Assembly (NCBI GenBank): GCA_002842395.1
Contig: PHCV01000002.1
Span: forward strand, 62,001-126,000
Reading direction: 5' to 3'
DNA from: Betaproteobacteria bacterium HGW-Betaproteobacteria-11
GTDB lineage: Bacteria > Pseudomonadota > Gammaproteobacteria > Burkholderiales > Rhodocyclaceae
Length of the DNA stretch: 64,000 nucleotides
Part shown: in pieces, positions 46,566 through 54,955 of the stretch
Numbering within the stretch: position 1 is the stretch's first letter
Layout: each line of letters opens with the position of its first letter
Translations under genes and position numbers: made by a program
The notes under the pieces: generated by a model
The model's input: only the letters and a program-made list of their open reading frames with translations
What the model was told of the DNA's origin: nothing
Databases searched by the model: none

Positions 46566-49190
46566 ATGACCAAGCAACTGATCATCGCCGAGAAACCTTC
46601 CGTCGCCCAGGACATCGCCAAGGCGTTGTTTGGCGCGGGAGAAAAGTTCGAGCGCACGGGCGATTACTTCGAGAGCGAGAACTATGTGCTGTCCTCGGCC
46701 ATCGGGCATCTGCTCGAGCTGGCGGTGCCCGAGGAATACGATGTCAAGCGCGGCAAGTGGAGCTTTACCCACCTGCCGGCGATTCCGCCGCATTTCGCGC
46801 TGAACCCGATCGAGCGCACCCAGGAGCGGCTCAAGCTGCTCACCCGGCTGATCAAGCGCAAGGATGTGGTGGCGCTGATCAACGCCTGCGATGCGGGGCG
46901 CGAGGGCGAGCTGATTTTCCGCTACGTCGCCCAGCACGCGCTGGGTGAAAAACAGAAACCGGTACGCCGCCTGTGGTTGCAATCGATGACGGCCAGCGCG
47001 ATCCGCGAGGGCTTCGCCCATCTGCGCACGGACGAGGAGATGCGCCCGCTGGCCGATGCCGCGCGCTGCCGCTCGGAAGCCGACTGGCTGATCGGCATCA
47101 ACGGCACGCGGGCGATGACCGCGTTCAATTCGAAGGAAGGCGGCTTCTACAAGACGCCGGTCGGCCGCGTGCAGACGCCGACGCTAGCGATCCTGGTCGA
47201 GCGCGAGCGGCGCATCAAGAACTTCGTTTCCCGCGCTTACTGGGAGGTCGAGGGTGAATTCCAGTGCCTGGCCGGCACCTATCACGGCCGCTGGTTCGAC
47301 GAGAAATTCAGGAAGAACGACGACGAGCATGCCCGTGCCGAGCGCCTGTGGGCGCAGGCCCGCGCCGATGCCATCCGCGCCAGCTGCCTCGGCCAGCACG
47401 GCACGGTGGAAGAGGAAAGCAAGCCGAAGACCGAAGCCTGCCCGATGCTCTACGACCTCACCAGCCTGCAGCGCGAAGCCAACGGCCGCTTCGGCTTCTC
47501 GGCCAAGAACACGCTGGGACTGGCCCAGGCGCTGTACGAAAAGCACAAGGCGCTGACCTACCCGCGTACCGACAGCCGTCACCTGCCGGAGGATTATCTG
47601 GGCACGGTCAAGGAGACGCTCGCGGCGATGGCCGGCACGCCTTACGCCAGCTTTGCCGGCGCGATCCTGAAAAACGGCTGGGTACATCCGAACAAGCGCA
47701 TTTTCAACAGCGCCAAGGTAAGCGACCACTTCGCCATCATTCCCACCGGCACCGTGCCGAAGAGCCTTTCGGAAGCGGAACAGAAAATTTACGACCTGGT
47801 GACCAAACGCTTCCTCGCCATCTTCTATCCGGCGGCCGAATACCACATCACCACCCGCATCACCCGCGTTGCCGGCGAGCCGTTCAAGACCGAGGGCAAG
47901 GTGCTGGTCACGCCGGGCTGGCTGGCGGTGTATGGCAAAGAAAGTGACGGCCTGCCCCCCGGCCCCCTTCCCGCGGAAGGAGGAACGGGCGAAGCCCGCT
48001 CCCCGAACCTGCCGCCGTTGGAGAAGGACGAGCGGGTATGGACCAGGGATGTCGAGGTCAAGGCCAAGGCCACCCAGCCACCGCCGCGCTTCTCCGAAGC
48101 CACGCTGCTCACCGCCATGGAAGGCGCCGGCAAGCTGATCGAGGACGAGGAACTGCGCGAGGCGATGGCCGAACGCGGCCTGGGCACGCCGGCGACGCGC
48201 GCGGCGACCATCGAGGGCCTGCTGGCCGAGGAATACCTGCATCGCAACGGCCGCGAACTGCAACCGACGGCGAAGGCTTTCTCGCTCTTGTTCGCGCTGG
48301 AAAACCTCGGCGTCGATGAAATCCGCTCGCCGGAGCTGACCGGCGAATGGGAACACAAGTTGCGCGAGATGGAACACGGACGGCTCAAGCGCGGCGAGTT
48401 CATGACCCACATCATGGACAAGACGCGCGAACTGGTCGAGCGGATCAAGACCGGCGAGCTGCCCGAGGCGGCCTTTTCGACGCTGAAGGCGCCCTGCCCC
48501 CAATGCGGCGGCGTGATCCAGGAGAACTACAAGAAATTCCAGTGCAAGTCCTGCGACTACAGCCTGTGGAAGGTGGTCGCCAGCCGGCAGTGGGAGCCGG
48601 AGGAAATGGACGAGCTGCTCACCCGGCGCGTGATCGGCCCCGTGCAGGGCTTTCGCAGCAAGATGGGACGTCCTTTTGCGGCGATGGTCAAGCTCAAGGA
48701 AGACCACACGCCGGAGTTCGATTTCGGCCAGTCGGACGCCGACGCCGATGCCGAGGCAGTGGATTTCTCGGCCCAGGAAACACTGGGCGCCTGTCCCAAA
48801 TGCGCTGCCCGGGTGTTCGAGCACGGCATGGCCTATGTCTGCGAAAAGGCCGTGGGCGCGGCGAAAACCTGCGACTTCCGCTCCGGCAAGGTGATCCTGC
48901 AGCAGGAAATCAGCCGCGAGGAGATGCAGAAGCTGCTCGCAACCGGCCGCAGCAGCCTGCTCAAGGGCTTCGTTTCCAATCGCACGCGACGCAAGTTCTC
49001 CGCCTTCCTGGTGCGCGATGCCGCCAGCGGCAAGGTGAGTTTCGAGTTCGAGCCGAGGGCGCCCAAGGCCGGCGCAAAACCTGTCGCCAAGGCGGCCGCA
49101 GCCGTGAAGCCGGCCAACGATGCGAAAGTCGGCGCTGGCGATACGGCGAAGAAGGCTGCTGCAAAGAAGCCGGCCACAAAGAAAGCCTGA
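46566..49190 (+). CDS. topB: Type IA DNA topoisomerase (topoisomerase III)
   Basis: 874 residues. The TOPRIM domain is LIIAEKPSVAQDIA and NACDAGREGELIFR (D109 begins the DxDxE-like set); the active-site tyrosine is Y332 in ALTYPRTDSRHLPEDY. Zinc-finger-like Cys pairs follow (CPQCGG/CKSC and CPKCAAR/CDFRS), and a Lys/Ala-rich tail ends the protein. It relaxes or decatenates DNA by single-strand passage. The tail contains family A copy 14 (KVGAGDTAKKA). The next gene starts on its stop codon. Confidence 0.94.
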   Translation: MTKQLIIAEKPSVAQDIAKALFGAGEKFERTGDYFESENYVLSSAIGHLLELAVPEEYDVKRGKWSFTHLPAIPPHFALNPIERTQERLKLLTRLIKRKDVVALINACDAGREGELIFRYVAQHALGEKQKPVRRLWLQSMTASAIREGFAHLRTDEEMRPLADAARCRSEADWLIGINGTRAMTAFNSKEGGFYKTPVGRVQTPTLAILVERERRIKNFVSRAYWEVEGEFQCLAGTYHGRWFDEKFRKNDDEHARAERLWAQARADAIRASCLGQHGTVEEESKPKTEACPMLYDLTSLQREANGRFGFSAKNTLGLAQALYEKHKALTYPRTDSRHLPEDYLGTVKETLAAMAGTPYASFAGAILKNGWVHPNKRIFNSAKVSDHFAIIPTGTVPKSLSEAEQKIYDLVTKRFLAIFYPAAEYHITTRITRVAGEPFKTEGKVLVTPGWLAVYGKESDGLPPGPLPAEGGTGEARSPNLPPLEKDERVWTRDVEVKAKATQPPPRFSEATLLTAMEGAGKLIEDEELREAMAERGLGTPATRAATIEGLLAEEYLHRNGRELQPTAKAFSLLFALENLGVDEIRSPELTGEWEHKLREMEHGRLKRGEFMTHIMDKTRELVERIKTGELPEAAFSTLKAPCPQCGGVIQENYKKFQCKSCDYSLWKVVASRQWEPEEMDELLTRRVIGPVQGFRSKMGRPFAAMVKLKEDHTPEFDFGQSDADADAEAVDFSAQETLGACPKCAARVFEHGMAYVCEKAVGAAKTCDFRSGKVILQQEISREEMQKLLATGRSSLLKGFVSNRTRRKFSAFLVRDAASGKVSFEFEPRAPKAGAKPVAKAAAAVKPANDAKVGAGDTAKKAAAKKPATKKA
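49124..49150 (+). repeat. Family A motif, copy 14 (inside the topB tail)
   Basis: GAAAGTCGGCGCTGGCGA then TACGGCGAA. Sits in the disordered C-terminal tail. Confidence 0.9.
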
Positions 49191-49780
49191 TGGGCGGGGC
49201 AGCATCCTTGCCCCGCGCAGTCATCGACTTCTGGTTCCTGCCGGCGGAACACCCCGGCCATGGCGCCTATCGCGCCGAATGGTTCCGCAAGGACGAAGCC
49301 TTCGATGCGGCGATCCGCCAAGGCTTCGGCGCCGCGGTCGAAGCCGCGCTGAACAGTCCGCCCGGCGCAGGCGCCGACGAAGAACTGCTGGCGCGCATCC
49401 TCCTGCTCGACCAGTTCACCCGCAACATTTACCGCAACACGCCGCGCGCCTTCGCCGGCGACGCGCAGGCGCTGCAAATTGCGGAATCACTCGTCGCCGC
49501 CGGCCGCGACAAGAACCTCACTCCCTGGCAACGCTGGTTCGTCTATCTGCCCTTCGAGCACGGCGAATCCCTGCTCGACCAAGAACGTTCGGTCGCGCTG
49601 TTCGCCGGACTGCGCCGCGAAATGCGGCACAAGGCATTCGACAGTGCCTACGACTACGCCCTGCGGCATCGTGTAGTCATCGAACGCTTCGGCCGCTTTC
49701 CCCATCGCAATGCGATCCTCGGCCGCACTTCGACAGGGGATGAGATCGAATTTCTGAAGCAGCCCGGTTCGTCGTTCTGA
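49190..49780 (+). CDS. DUF924 family protein
   Basis: 196 residues from the ATG that shares its A with the topB stop (TGATG), so it is translationally coupled. VIDFWFLPAEHPGHGAYRAEWFRKDEAFDAAIRQGFG and LLLDQFTRNIYRNTPRAF are the DUF924 signature; the fold is TPR-like helical. Function unknown. It is the last gene before the atypical stretch. Confidence 0.9.
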   Translation: MGGAASLPRAVIDFWFLPAEHPGHGAYRAEWFRKDEAFDAAIRQGFGAAVEAALNSPPGAGADEELLARILLLDQFTRNIYRNTPRAFAGDAQALQIAESLVAAGRDKNLTPWQRWFVYLPFEHGESLLDQERSVALFAGLRREMRHKAFDSAYDYALRHRVVIERFGRFPHRNAILGRTSTGDEIEFLKQPGSSF

Positions 49781-50316
49781 TAACGCCCCTGCGTAGCAAG
49801 TGGGCCAGCCCGCTGACCTCGCCGCTACGGATGAGTCGGGCAAGAAGCGACGGTCGCGACGCAGGGCGAGCCGAATTGGGTGTCTCAGTTCGGCCAGAAG
49901 CCGACCAATGATCCGGGCCAGATTGTCGCCGCTGAACTTCCGCAATGCAGCTAAAGCGAACATCCGACTGTTTTAGTCAGGTGATCACACCGTGCCAAGA
50001 AGGGGCGTTGGGGGCGTCAAAGATTCGAATAGTGTGAATGCCCGTTTAATGATCAGAAAGCCGACGTTCGACTCCTCAGTTTGTCGGTCCATTGCTCGGC
50101 CTTTGCTTCTGGTGGAATTCCGTACCGTCCAGCTCCGCTATACGGTGGTTACCTGCCACACACCGGGAAAGCTAGCCGAACGGTAGCCATTTATTTTTCG
50201 CTACTGCTGGATTCGACCCCGAAGAGACGCTCAGCGCTTTGGTCCGGAACCGCAGCTCAGCACGCTTGACGGCAATTGAGAATAAGGCGCCCTCCTTCGC
50301 GATCTTGTGTCCCGTT
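49781..50316. other. 536-bp stretch without a supportable gene
   Basis: No open frame here shows family resemblance or a ribosome site. Complementary arms AACGCCCCT (about 49782) and AGGGGCGTT (about 49999) bracket the first 220 bp, which might mark an excised or decayed element. Composition falls from the GC-rich host level towards that of the following island. Confidence 0.4.
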
Positions 50317-50928
50317 TCAAGATGTATAGGAAACCACCTTCCTGAGGGTAAGTACCAAAAGCAATCCCATGCCGATTCTTGCAACAATGGTTTCCAGTCG
50401 GAGGCGTTCCGAAGGCTGATTGTCTAGCAGCGCTGTAACGCCGCATTGACCGGCAATGTTTCGCACCACAAATGCTGATGTCGCCCCCTTGTCGAATCGA
50501 TTTGTACTTTTTAGCGAATCCCAACCAATATCATTTAGCTCTTGAGCAAGGGACGCGGCGTAGTCGGAAAAAAGACCATAGAGCGAACGCACGTTATTTT
50601 CGTTTGCGAGCTTGCTCTCTTTCCCGCCAAGGATAGCGACAAAGCCATCAAGAATCCCCACGGTCATTTCATCCAGGGCTTGGTCGCCATCAGCGCAGAC
50701 CTGACGGCCGCACGTATAAAGCACTGCTGTCTTCAAGGCCAACAAATGCAGCTGAATTGGTCCGGCAAAATCTGCAAGTCTCCGTTGCATTTCTGACTCG
50801 CTGTTGCCGAGCAGTTCCAACGTGGCATTTCGAGAATCTTCCATCGCATTCTTGACGCAAAACAAGCCAAAATGCTGATGTGGCATTGGTTCGCCACCGT
50901 CCACTCTAAATAGCTTCACAGTTTTCAT
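50317..50928 (-). CDS. Hypothetical protein of the low-GC island
   Basis: 203 residues, not recognised. The start at 50928 has AAAGGGA upstream. The protein is soluble and mostly helical up to a final hydrophobic segment (IVARIGMGLLLVLTL) that may anchor it. Codon use is AT-richer than the topB operon. The region 50964-50980 upstream holds a palindrome that could control it. Confidence 0.6.
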   Translation of the reverse strand: MKTVKLFRVDGGEPMPHQHFGLFCVKNAMEDSRNATLELLGNSESEMQRRLADFAGPIQLHLLALKTAVLYTCGRQVCADGDQALDEMTVGILDGFVAILGGKESKLANENNVRSLYGLFSDYAASLAQELNDIGWDSLKSTNRFDKGATSAFVVRNIAGQCGVTALLDNQPSERLRLETIVARIGMGLLLVLTLRKVVSYTS

Positions 50929-50961
50929 ATGAAACCAATCCCTTTCCGGTCAAAAAGGTAA

Positions 50962-50980
50962 GACCTACTTCAAGTAGGTC
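50962..50980. promoter_or_regulatory. Perfect 19-bp palindrome GACCTACTT-C-AAGTAGGTC
   Basis: Nine-base perfect arms around one base, lying between the divergent starts of the hypothetical gene (50928) and a small ORF (50996). Either an operator or a hairpin in a leader. Confidence 0.55.
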
Positions 50981-50995
50981 GTGGAATTACTAACA

Positions 50996-51151
50996 ATGAA
51001 TATCATCAAGCTATCGCGAGATGTTCGAGACGCCATGCTCAAAAATTGTAGTCCTCGCGCGATTCGCAAACTCGCAGAGTATCTAGTGTCTGAAGATCAC
51101 GATGGGCTTTGCATGATCCGTTTTGCCTCAGCCATATCAAAGGTAGGTTGA
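50996..51151 (+). CDS. Possible small protein of 51 residues
   Basis: ATG at 50996 to TGA at 51149-51151, beginning MNIIKLSRDVRDAMLKN. It is charged and helical with no known family. Support is weak: it lies 16 bp after the palindrome and uses AT-rich codons like its neighbours. The rest of the gap to 51378 shows no gene. Confidence 0.3.
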   Translation: MNIIKLSRDVRDAMLKNCSPRAIRKLAEYLVSEDHDGLCMIRFASAISKVG

Positions 51152-51378
51152 TTGGAGCATTACTTCACAATTGATGCGATGACGACAATAGCAATCCTTG
51201 GTATCGCTATAAATGCCTTTGTCTTCTCGTGAGACTCAGCGTAGGCTGGGGCGCCGGAAATCATCGGCGAATGTTCCTGCAAACAGTCGATTGAGCTACA
51301 GATTTCCCCGAGCTAATTTTCAAACATCGAAGGGCCTAAACACCAAATGGCGACAAGGGATTTGCATCTACTCAATAT

Positions 51379-52140
51379 CTAGCTTCGGGAACAGCTAACT
51401 CCGTGTGACGCAAGCTCGTAATTAAGAAGATATTTCTTCTTCGCGACGGCCTCTGGTGTCCCATTCAGCCGTTCCCAGAAATATTCCCACCAACAGCTTC
51501 TGGCAATCATCGTAGGGATCATTACCTGACCCGTTCCCCGATAACGTCCGTTTTGGTAGTCATATGTATTTTGGTAGGTATCTCCGGAACGATAGTAAGT
51601 AGTGATGCGGTAGAAATCATCTTGGTACTTGATCAGATCATTCCGAATCGAAAGCACAAATCCCCCCTGAAACTCGCCGATGAGCTTCCATCTTTTTTCA
51701 ATCTTCCGCAACACAAAATATGCCTGTCCGCCACTTCCACTGGCAGATGGATCGGAAACGATAATTTCTTTAATTCCGTCCCAATTCAAATCAACGAATA
51801 CAAATTGAAATGATTGTTTTGACGTTTCCTGCAAGTATTGTTGAGCGTCTTTGGGGAATGCCCGAAACGCCGAAGTAGGAAATTCTGTATTGGATGTGGA
51901 TAGCCATTCCTTCTCGAAATCAATCGATGTCAGTTCTGTGGGGCGCGGGGGAAGCATGACTGACGCCGCATGGCTCGCTTGACCGAAGCCTGCAAGGATA
52001 AGAAAGCAAATCCATTTCTTAGCAGTGCGAAGCAACGCGAGCGCAATCTCAGTTGGATGAACTTTCTGTGGTCGTGTTTTGTTATGCCGAAAGCTCATCG
52101 AAGAAGTCATGCCGCCGGGGTTTCTGTCTGCGATTTGCAT
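51379..52140 (-). CDS. Hypothetical secreted protein with an FG-GAP-like motif
   Basis: Up to 253 residues. A hydrophobic stretch WICFLILAGFGQASHA (residues about 43-58 of the long frame) looks like a signal peptide, so the true start is probably an internal non-ATG or a later codon near residue 30. The mature part has VFVDLNWDGIKEIIVSDPSASGSGGQAYFVL, a single Asp-rich repeat of the FG-GAP/VCBS kind seen in extracellular calcium-binding proteins. AT-rich codon use. Confidence 0.6.
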   Translation of the reverse strand: MQIADRNPGGMTSSMSFRHNKTRPQKVHPTEIALALLRTAKKWICFLILAGFGQASHAASVMLPPRPTELTSIDFEKEWLSTSNTEFPTSAFRAFPKDAQQYLQETSKQSFQFVFVDLNWDGIKEIIVSDPSASGSGGQAYFVLRKIEKRWKLIGEFQGGFVLSIRNDLIKYQDDFYRITTYYRSGDTYQNTYDYQNGRYRGTGQVMIPTMIARSCWWEYFWERLNGTPEAVAKKKYLLNYELASHGVSCSRS

Positions 52141-52146
52141 TCGGCA

Positions 52147-52374
52147 TCAAACCTGTTTTGCCGCGATAGACCCAGCCTTTGCTTTCGCGATGATTTCCGC
52201 GAGCGTCGGCCTATTCGATGTCACAAATTCAAGTCGGTCTTCAGTCGCGCGAAGCTCTTTCTTTAGCAGCGAAATGACTAAATCGTTTTCACTTTGGGAA
52301 AGCAAAGGAAGCAGGCGTGTGATTTGATCGCAGAGCTTCAGCCGTTTGTTGTCTTCTAACGTGTTGTCCATCAC
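52147..52374 (-). CDS. Small hypothetical protein, possible antitoxin
   Basis: 75 residues, charged and helical (TLEDNKRLKLCDQITRLLPLLSQSENDLVISLLKKELRATEDRLEF). It overlaps the DUF4258-like gene by 4 bp. The pair has the size and coupling of a toxin-antitoxin module, but neither member is proven. Confidence 0.6.
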   Translation of the reverse strand: MMDNTLEDNKRLKLCDQITRLLPLLSQSENDLVISLLKKELRATEDRLEFVTSNRPTLAEIIAKAKAGSIAAKQV

Positions 52375-52649
52375 GCTCTCCTTATCCGTGTCGTCCTAAA
52401 CCCCGTAGTAATCGTTCGATCATCGGAGCTGCTTACGACCTTGTATGCGTTCCGCCACTCTGGAATGAGCTTTCGAACGGGAGATCGCCCCATGTCTCGC
52501 TCCATTTGCCGTACAGATTGTTTATCGAAGTAACGTACTACACCACCATGACCGTCATATTGCTCACGGCCGTAGGTATCCAGGAGGGTGATGATCAATG
52601 GCGGGATGCCCCGTTGTTGGACTCGAATATGTGCATGTGTTGTCAGCAT
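52371..52649 (-). CDS. DUF4258-like small protein, possible toxin
   Basis: 92 residues from the ATG at 52649, with GGAGA five bases upstream (an earlier ATG at 52661 lacks a ribosome site). THAHIRVQQRGIPPLIITLLDTYG resembles the DUF4258 opening; YFDKQSVRQMERDMG and a basic tail follow. DUF4258 proteins are suspected nucleases or toxins. Coupled to the 75-residue gene downstream. Confidence 0.6.
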   Translation of the reverse strand: MLTTHAHIRVQQRGIPPLIITLLDTYGREQYDGHGGVVRYFDKQSVRQMERDMGRSPVRKLIPEWRNAYKVVSSSDDRTITTGFRTTRIRRA

Positions 52650-52661
52650 GAAAGTCTCCAT

Positions 52662-53402
52662 TCACGGAAGCGATAGCAGTTCCCATTCGCCATCGAGCTC
52701 TTTCTGTGCCAACGTACCGGGAACGTTGTAGTCAGCGAGATAGGTATTGAGGCCCCAGAGGTTTATGTCCTTGAGTATGGAAGCGTTGAATGTGCTCATG
52801 TAGAAGTTTGGCAACGACCCAGTACCTTCTGAATTCTCACTACCAGTAGGATTCCGATCAAATGGTTCTGCACGACTAATCGACAGCTTGCCATCCCGCT
52901 GCAACTGAAAATAGTCATGTGTCGCACCGAGTGGATCAATAAGCGCTTCTATGAGCGAAACATCAAGCGGATAGAGCGTGTCTGGATCAACGAGGTTTGC
53001 ATTTAGCCTCGCCCGTCGGACTTCATCATCCCAACCAACGCCCAAGATCCGATCTACGACTTTCCCACTCGCGACGAGCCAAAATATCAGGCGGCATATA
53101 AATGCGTCGCGGACGATACGTTTGGCTGCGCAAACTTCGTTTAGTCGTTCAGCAACCGCCGAATCCAAAGTGAGCGTAACAAGCTTGCGATCAAGTACGT
53201 CTAGTTGCCCAGAAATGAACCTAGATGCCTCTTCCGAATTGGCTACACAGACATCCTTGTTAAGCCTTTCCACCTCAATCGCGATGATCTTCGACAGCCA
53301 AGAATCTCGCCTGAGGCAAGCAGCTTCAACTTTTTGATCGAGCTTAAAGATGAGGTCGCGCCACAGTTTCGCCGAGACCTTCTGCGTAGCTTTGTCACTC
53401 AT
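52662..53402 (-). CDS. Hypothetical protein with tandem ribbon-helix-helix-like segments
   Basis: 246 residues from the ATG at 53402. Two stretches have the strand-helix-helix pattern of RHH repressors: KLWRDLIFKLDQKVEAACLRRDSWLSKIIAIEVERL and KLVTLTLDSAVAERLNEVCAAKRIVRDAFICRLIFWLVA. A single chain with two such domains would act as a pseudodimer. It has its own strong promoter with a palindromic operator, fitting autoregulation. The C-terminal 100 residues are unrecognised. It lies 12 bp upstream of the DUF4258-like gene and likely shares its transcript. Confidence 0.65.
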   Translation of the reverse strand: MSDKATQKVSAKLWRDLIFKLDQKVEAACLRRDSWLSKIIAIEVERLNKDVCVANSEEASRFISGQLDVLDRKLVTLTLDSAVAERLNEVCAAKRIVRDAFICRLIFWLVASGKVVDRILGVGWDDEVRRARLNANLVDPDTLYPLDVSLIEALIDPLGATHDYFQLQRDGKLSISRAEPFDRNPTGSENSEGTGSLPNFYMSTFNASILKDINLWGLNTYLADYNVPGTLAQKELDGEWELLSLP

Positions 53403-53430
53403 GTCAGCGCTCCACGTACATCGAAATTGA

Positions 53431-53463
53431 AGGATAGCAACTAATATGGCTATTGTCAATAGC
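53431..53463 (-). promoter_or_regulatory. Promoter and operator of the tandem-RHH gene
   Basis: Minus strand -35 TTGACA (53454-53459), 17 bp, -10 TATCCT (53431-53436). A perfect palindrome GCTATTG-T-CAATAGC (53449-53463) covers the -35. Confidence 0.8.
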
Positions 53464-53817
53464 AATCGCTGTATGGTGTATGGCGCACCTCATTCAGGTG
53501 CCAAAAATGTACATGTTTTGAATTGACAGTTCAGCCCAAAGGATTCGGCAGCGCAGGTCAGATGCGCCAATTCGGAATTTTGGTGTGCAGCCGTTCTGAA
53601 CGATTTCAGCGCTTGGCGCTTGGCGTTGCCATGGTCCGGTGCACTCACAAAGCTGCTGTTGGCAAAAAAATGGGGTCAGCGGTAGCCGGCGGACCGGATG
53701 ACGCGTTGAATCCGAAAACCCGAGCGTCCGGTGACAATCTGTTGCCGCCACATGACAACGGCGATCCGACGGGCGGCTCAGGGTCGTTCTGAGACCTTGC
53801 CCGTCCCGCAATTAATC
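53464..53817. other. Gap without a supportable gene
   Basis: A hairpin GCACCT-CATTC-AGGTGC lies at 53485-53501. Reading frames on both strands are open by chance but show no ribosome site or known family; the stretch may be relic DNA marking the edge of the island. Confidence 0.35.
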
Positions 53818-54843
53818 TCAACCATCCAAACATTCGCGCAGCACTTCTTCGAGCGCCGGATGTTTGCGTAGTGACCCGTACAGCGTTTTCAACAGCGGCT
53901 TGATCGGCGCGACCATCGGGGCAGGCGCCGCCTTGAAGGCATGCCTGATCGCGGGAGCATCGGTATCGGCGAGTACGGCGCCAAGCAGCAGGGCCTGCTG
54001 CCGGTCTTTCGCGGCCTTTTCCGGCGCGCCGCGCCTTTGCGTGCTCGAATACAGCTTGTGCCAGACGAAGCGCGCGGCCTGCGGCAGGCGCAGCGGAATG
54101 CAGTGGGCGCCGGCCAGCATCGCGCCCGCCTCGGCGCCGTCGAGCAGGTAATCGTAGTGGGGCACGGCTTGCGCCGACCATTGCAGTTCGGGAATGTTCA
54201 CCGTGGCGCCAAGTTTCCTGCCGGGGGCCAGCACATCGACGCGAAGGCCCTGAACTCCCGGCAGCTTGACCGAGGTCGATGGCAAGGTCGAGGGCAAGCC
54301 CGGAACCGCGACGAAGGGCAGGCCGGTCGCCTGCATCGTGGTCAGGAACGGCAGCGGTGCGCCCAGTTTCAGTAGCTGCCGACGCGCCAGGTCGATGTCG
54401 AGTGTTCGCGCCGTCACCGCGATGGCGCCAAGCTCGTTGAGCCAGGCCATGCAGGCCAGCGTGCCGGTAAGGACCAGGCCTGCCTCGAAGGCCTGCCGAT
54501 TGTGCAGTTCGACGAGAACGCGGGCCGTGGCCTTGTCGGCCACCTGAAAGCCGAGTTTGCGCAGGGCCGACACCTGGGCCGAGACCCACTCGCCGAAGGC
54601 CATGCGGCTGCGCATGACTTCCAGCGCGGCGGCATCGCCTTCCTTGCACACCAGTTCTTCCGCGGGTTTGCCGGGCACCGGGTAGAAGACGCGATACCAG
54701 TAGCCGTAACCGGTTCCGCTGCGCAGGGCCAGCGAGCCGGGCGTGCCCGGCAGCAGCGCGCCGGCGGCCCGGCTTCGTTCCTTCAGTTCCGCGTACTGCG
54801 TGCGGAACGCAAGTTCGTGTTCGCGATACGAGAGGGCTTCCAT
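53818..54843 (-). CDS. GSU2403-family nucleotidyltransferase-fold protein
   Basis: 341 residues. RVLVELHNRQAFEAGLVLTGTLACMAWLNELG and TARTLDIDLARR (D149, D151) resemble the GSU2403 group of nucleotidyltransferase-fold proteins, where the Asp pair would bind metal. The family is distantly like the AbiEii/toxin nucleotidyltransferases; activity is unproven. The gene is GC-rich like the host and has an elaborate twin-palindrome promoter suggesting tight regulation. No obvious partner gene is adjacent. Confidence 0.72.
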   Translation of the reverse strand: MEALSYREHELAFRTQYAELKERSRAAGALLPGTPGSLALRSGTGYGYWYRVFYPVPGKPAEELVCKEGDAAALEVMRSRMAFGEWVSAQVSALRKLGFQVADKATARVLVELHNRQAFEAGLVLTGTLACMAWLNELGAIAVTARTLDIDLARRQLLKLGAPLPFLTTMQATGLPFVAVPGLPSTLPSTSVKLPGVQGLRVDVLAPGRKLGATVNIPELQWSAQAVPHYDYLLDGAEAGAMLAGAHCIPLRLPQAARFVWHKLYSSTQRRGAPEKAAKDRQQALLLGAVLADTDAPAIRHAFKAAPAPMVAPIKPLLKTLYGSLRKHPALEEVLRECLDG

Positions 54844-54845
54844 GA

Positions 54846-54926
54846 CTTACCCCATAATTTCAAAATTCATGGGGTAAGTCTAGCGCATCCCGATTTACCC
54901 CGCAATGCTAATTTTCATGGGGTAAA
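54846..54926 (-). promoter_or_regulatory. Twin TTACCCC...GGGGTAA operators with promoter
   Basis: Two spaced dyads: CTTACCCCAT (54846-54855) with ATGGGGTAAG (54869-54878), and TTTACCCC (54894-54901) with GGGGTAAA (54919-54926), 48 bp apart. On the minus strand -35 TTGCGG (54900-54905), 17 bp, -10 TAGACT (54877-54882) lie between and over them. Each dyad also reads as a seven-codon ORF, MKISIAG and MNFEIMG. Confidence 0.7.
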
Positions 54927-54955
54927 TACCGGCACGCGGTTCGCATGGAAGCGCG

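Noticed and set aside
47184-49205. 673-codon minus-strand frame opposite topB
   Set aside because: Shadow of topB; Leu/Ala/Gly/Arg-rich with no motif.
49781-50010. Complementary arms AACGCCCCT/AGGGGCGTT as an integron attC site
   Set aside because: The span of about 220 bp is too long, the left core does not match RYYYAAC well, and no integrase gene is seen.
51379-51420. tRNA or small RNA genes in the gaps
   Set aside because: No cloverleaf with conserved T-loop or anticodon stem was recognised in any gap; a tRNAscan run would be needed to be certain.
53523-53792. 90-codon plus-strand frame in the gap before the nucleotidyltransferase-fold gene
   Set aside because: No ribosome site, no family and no codon bias; possibly relic DNA, but not supportable as a gene.
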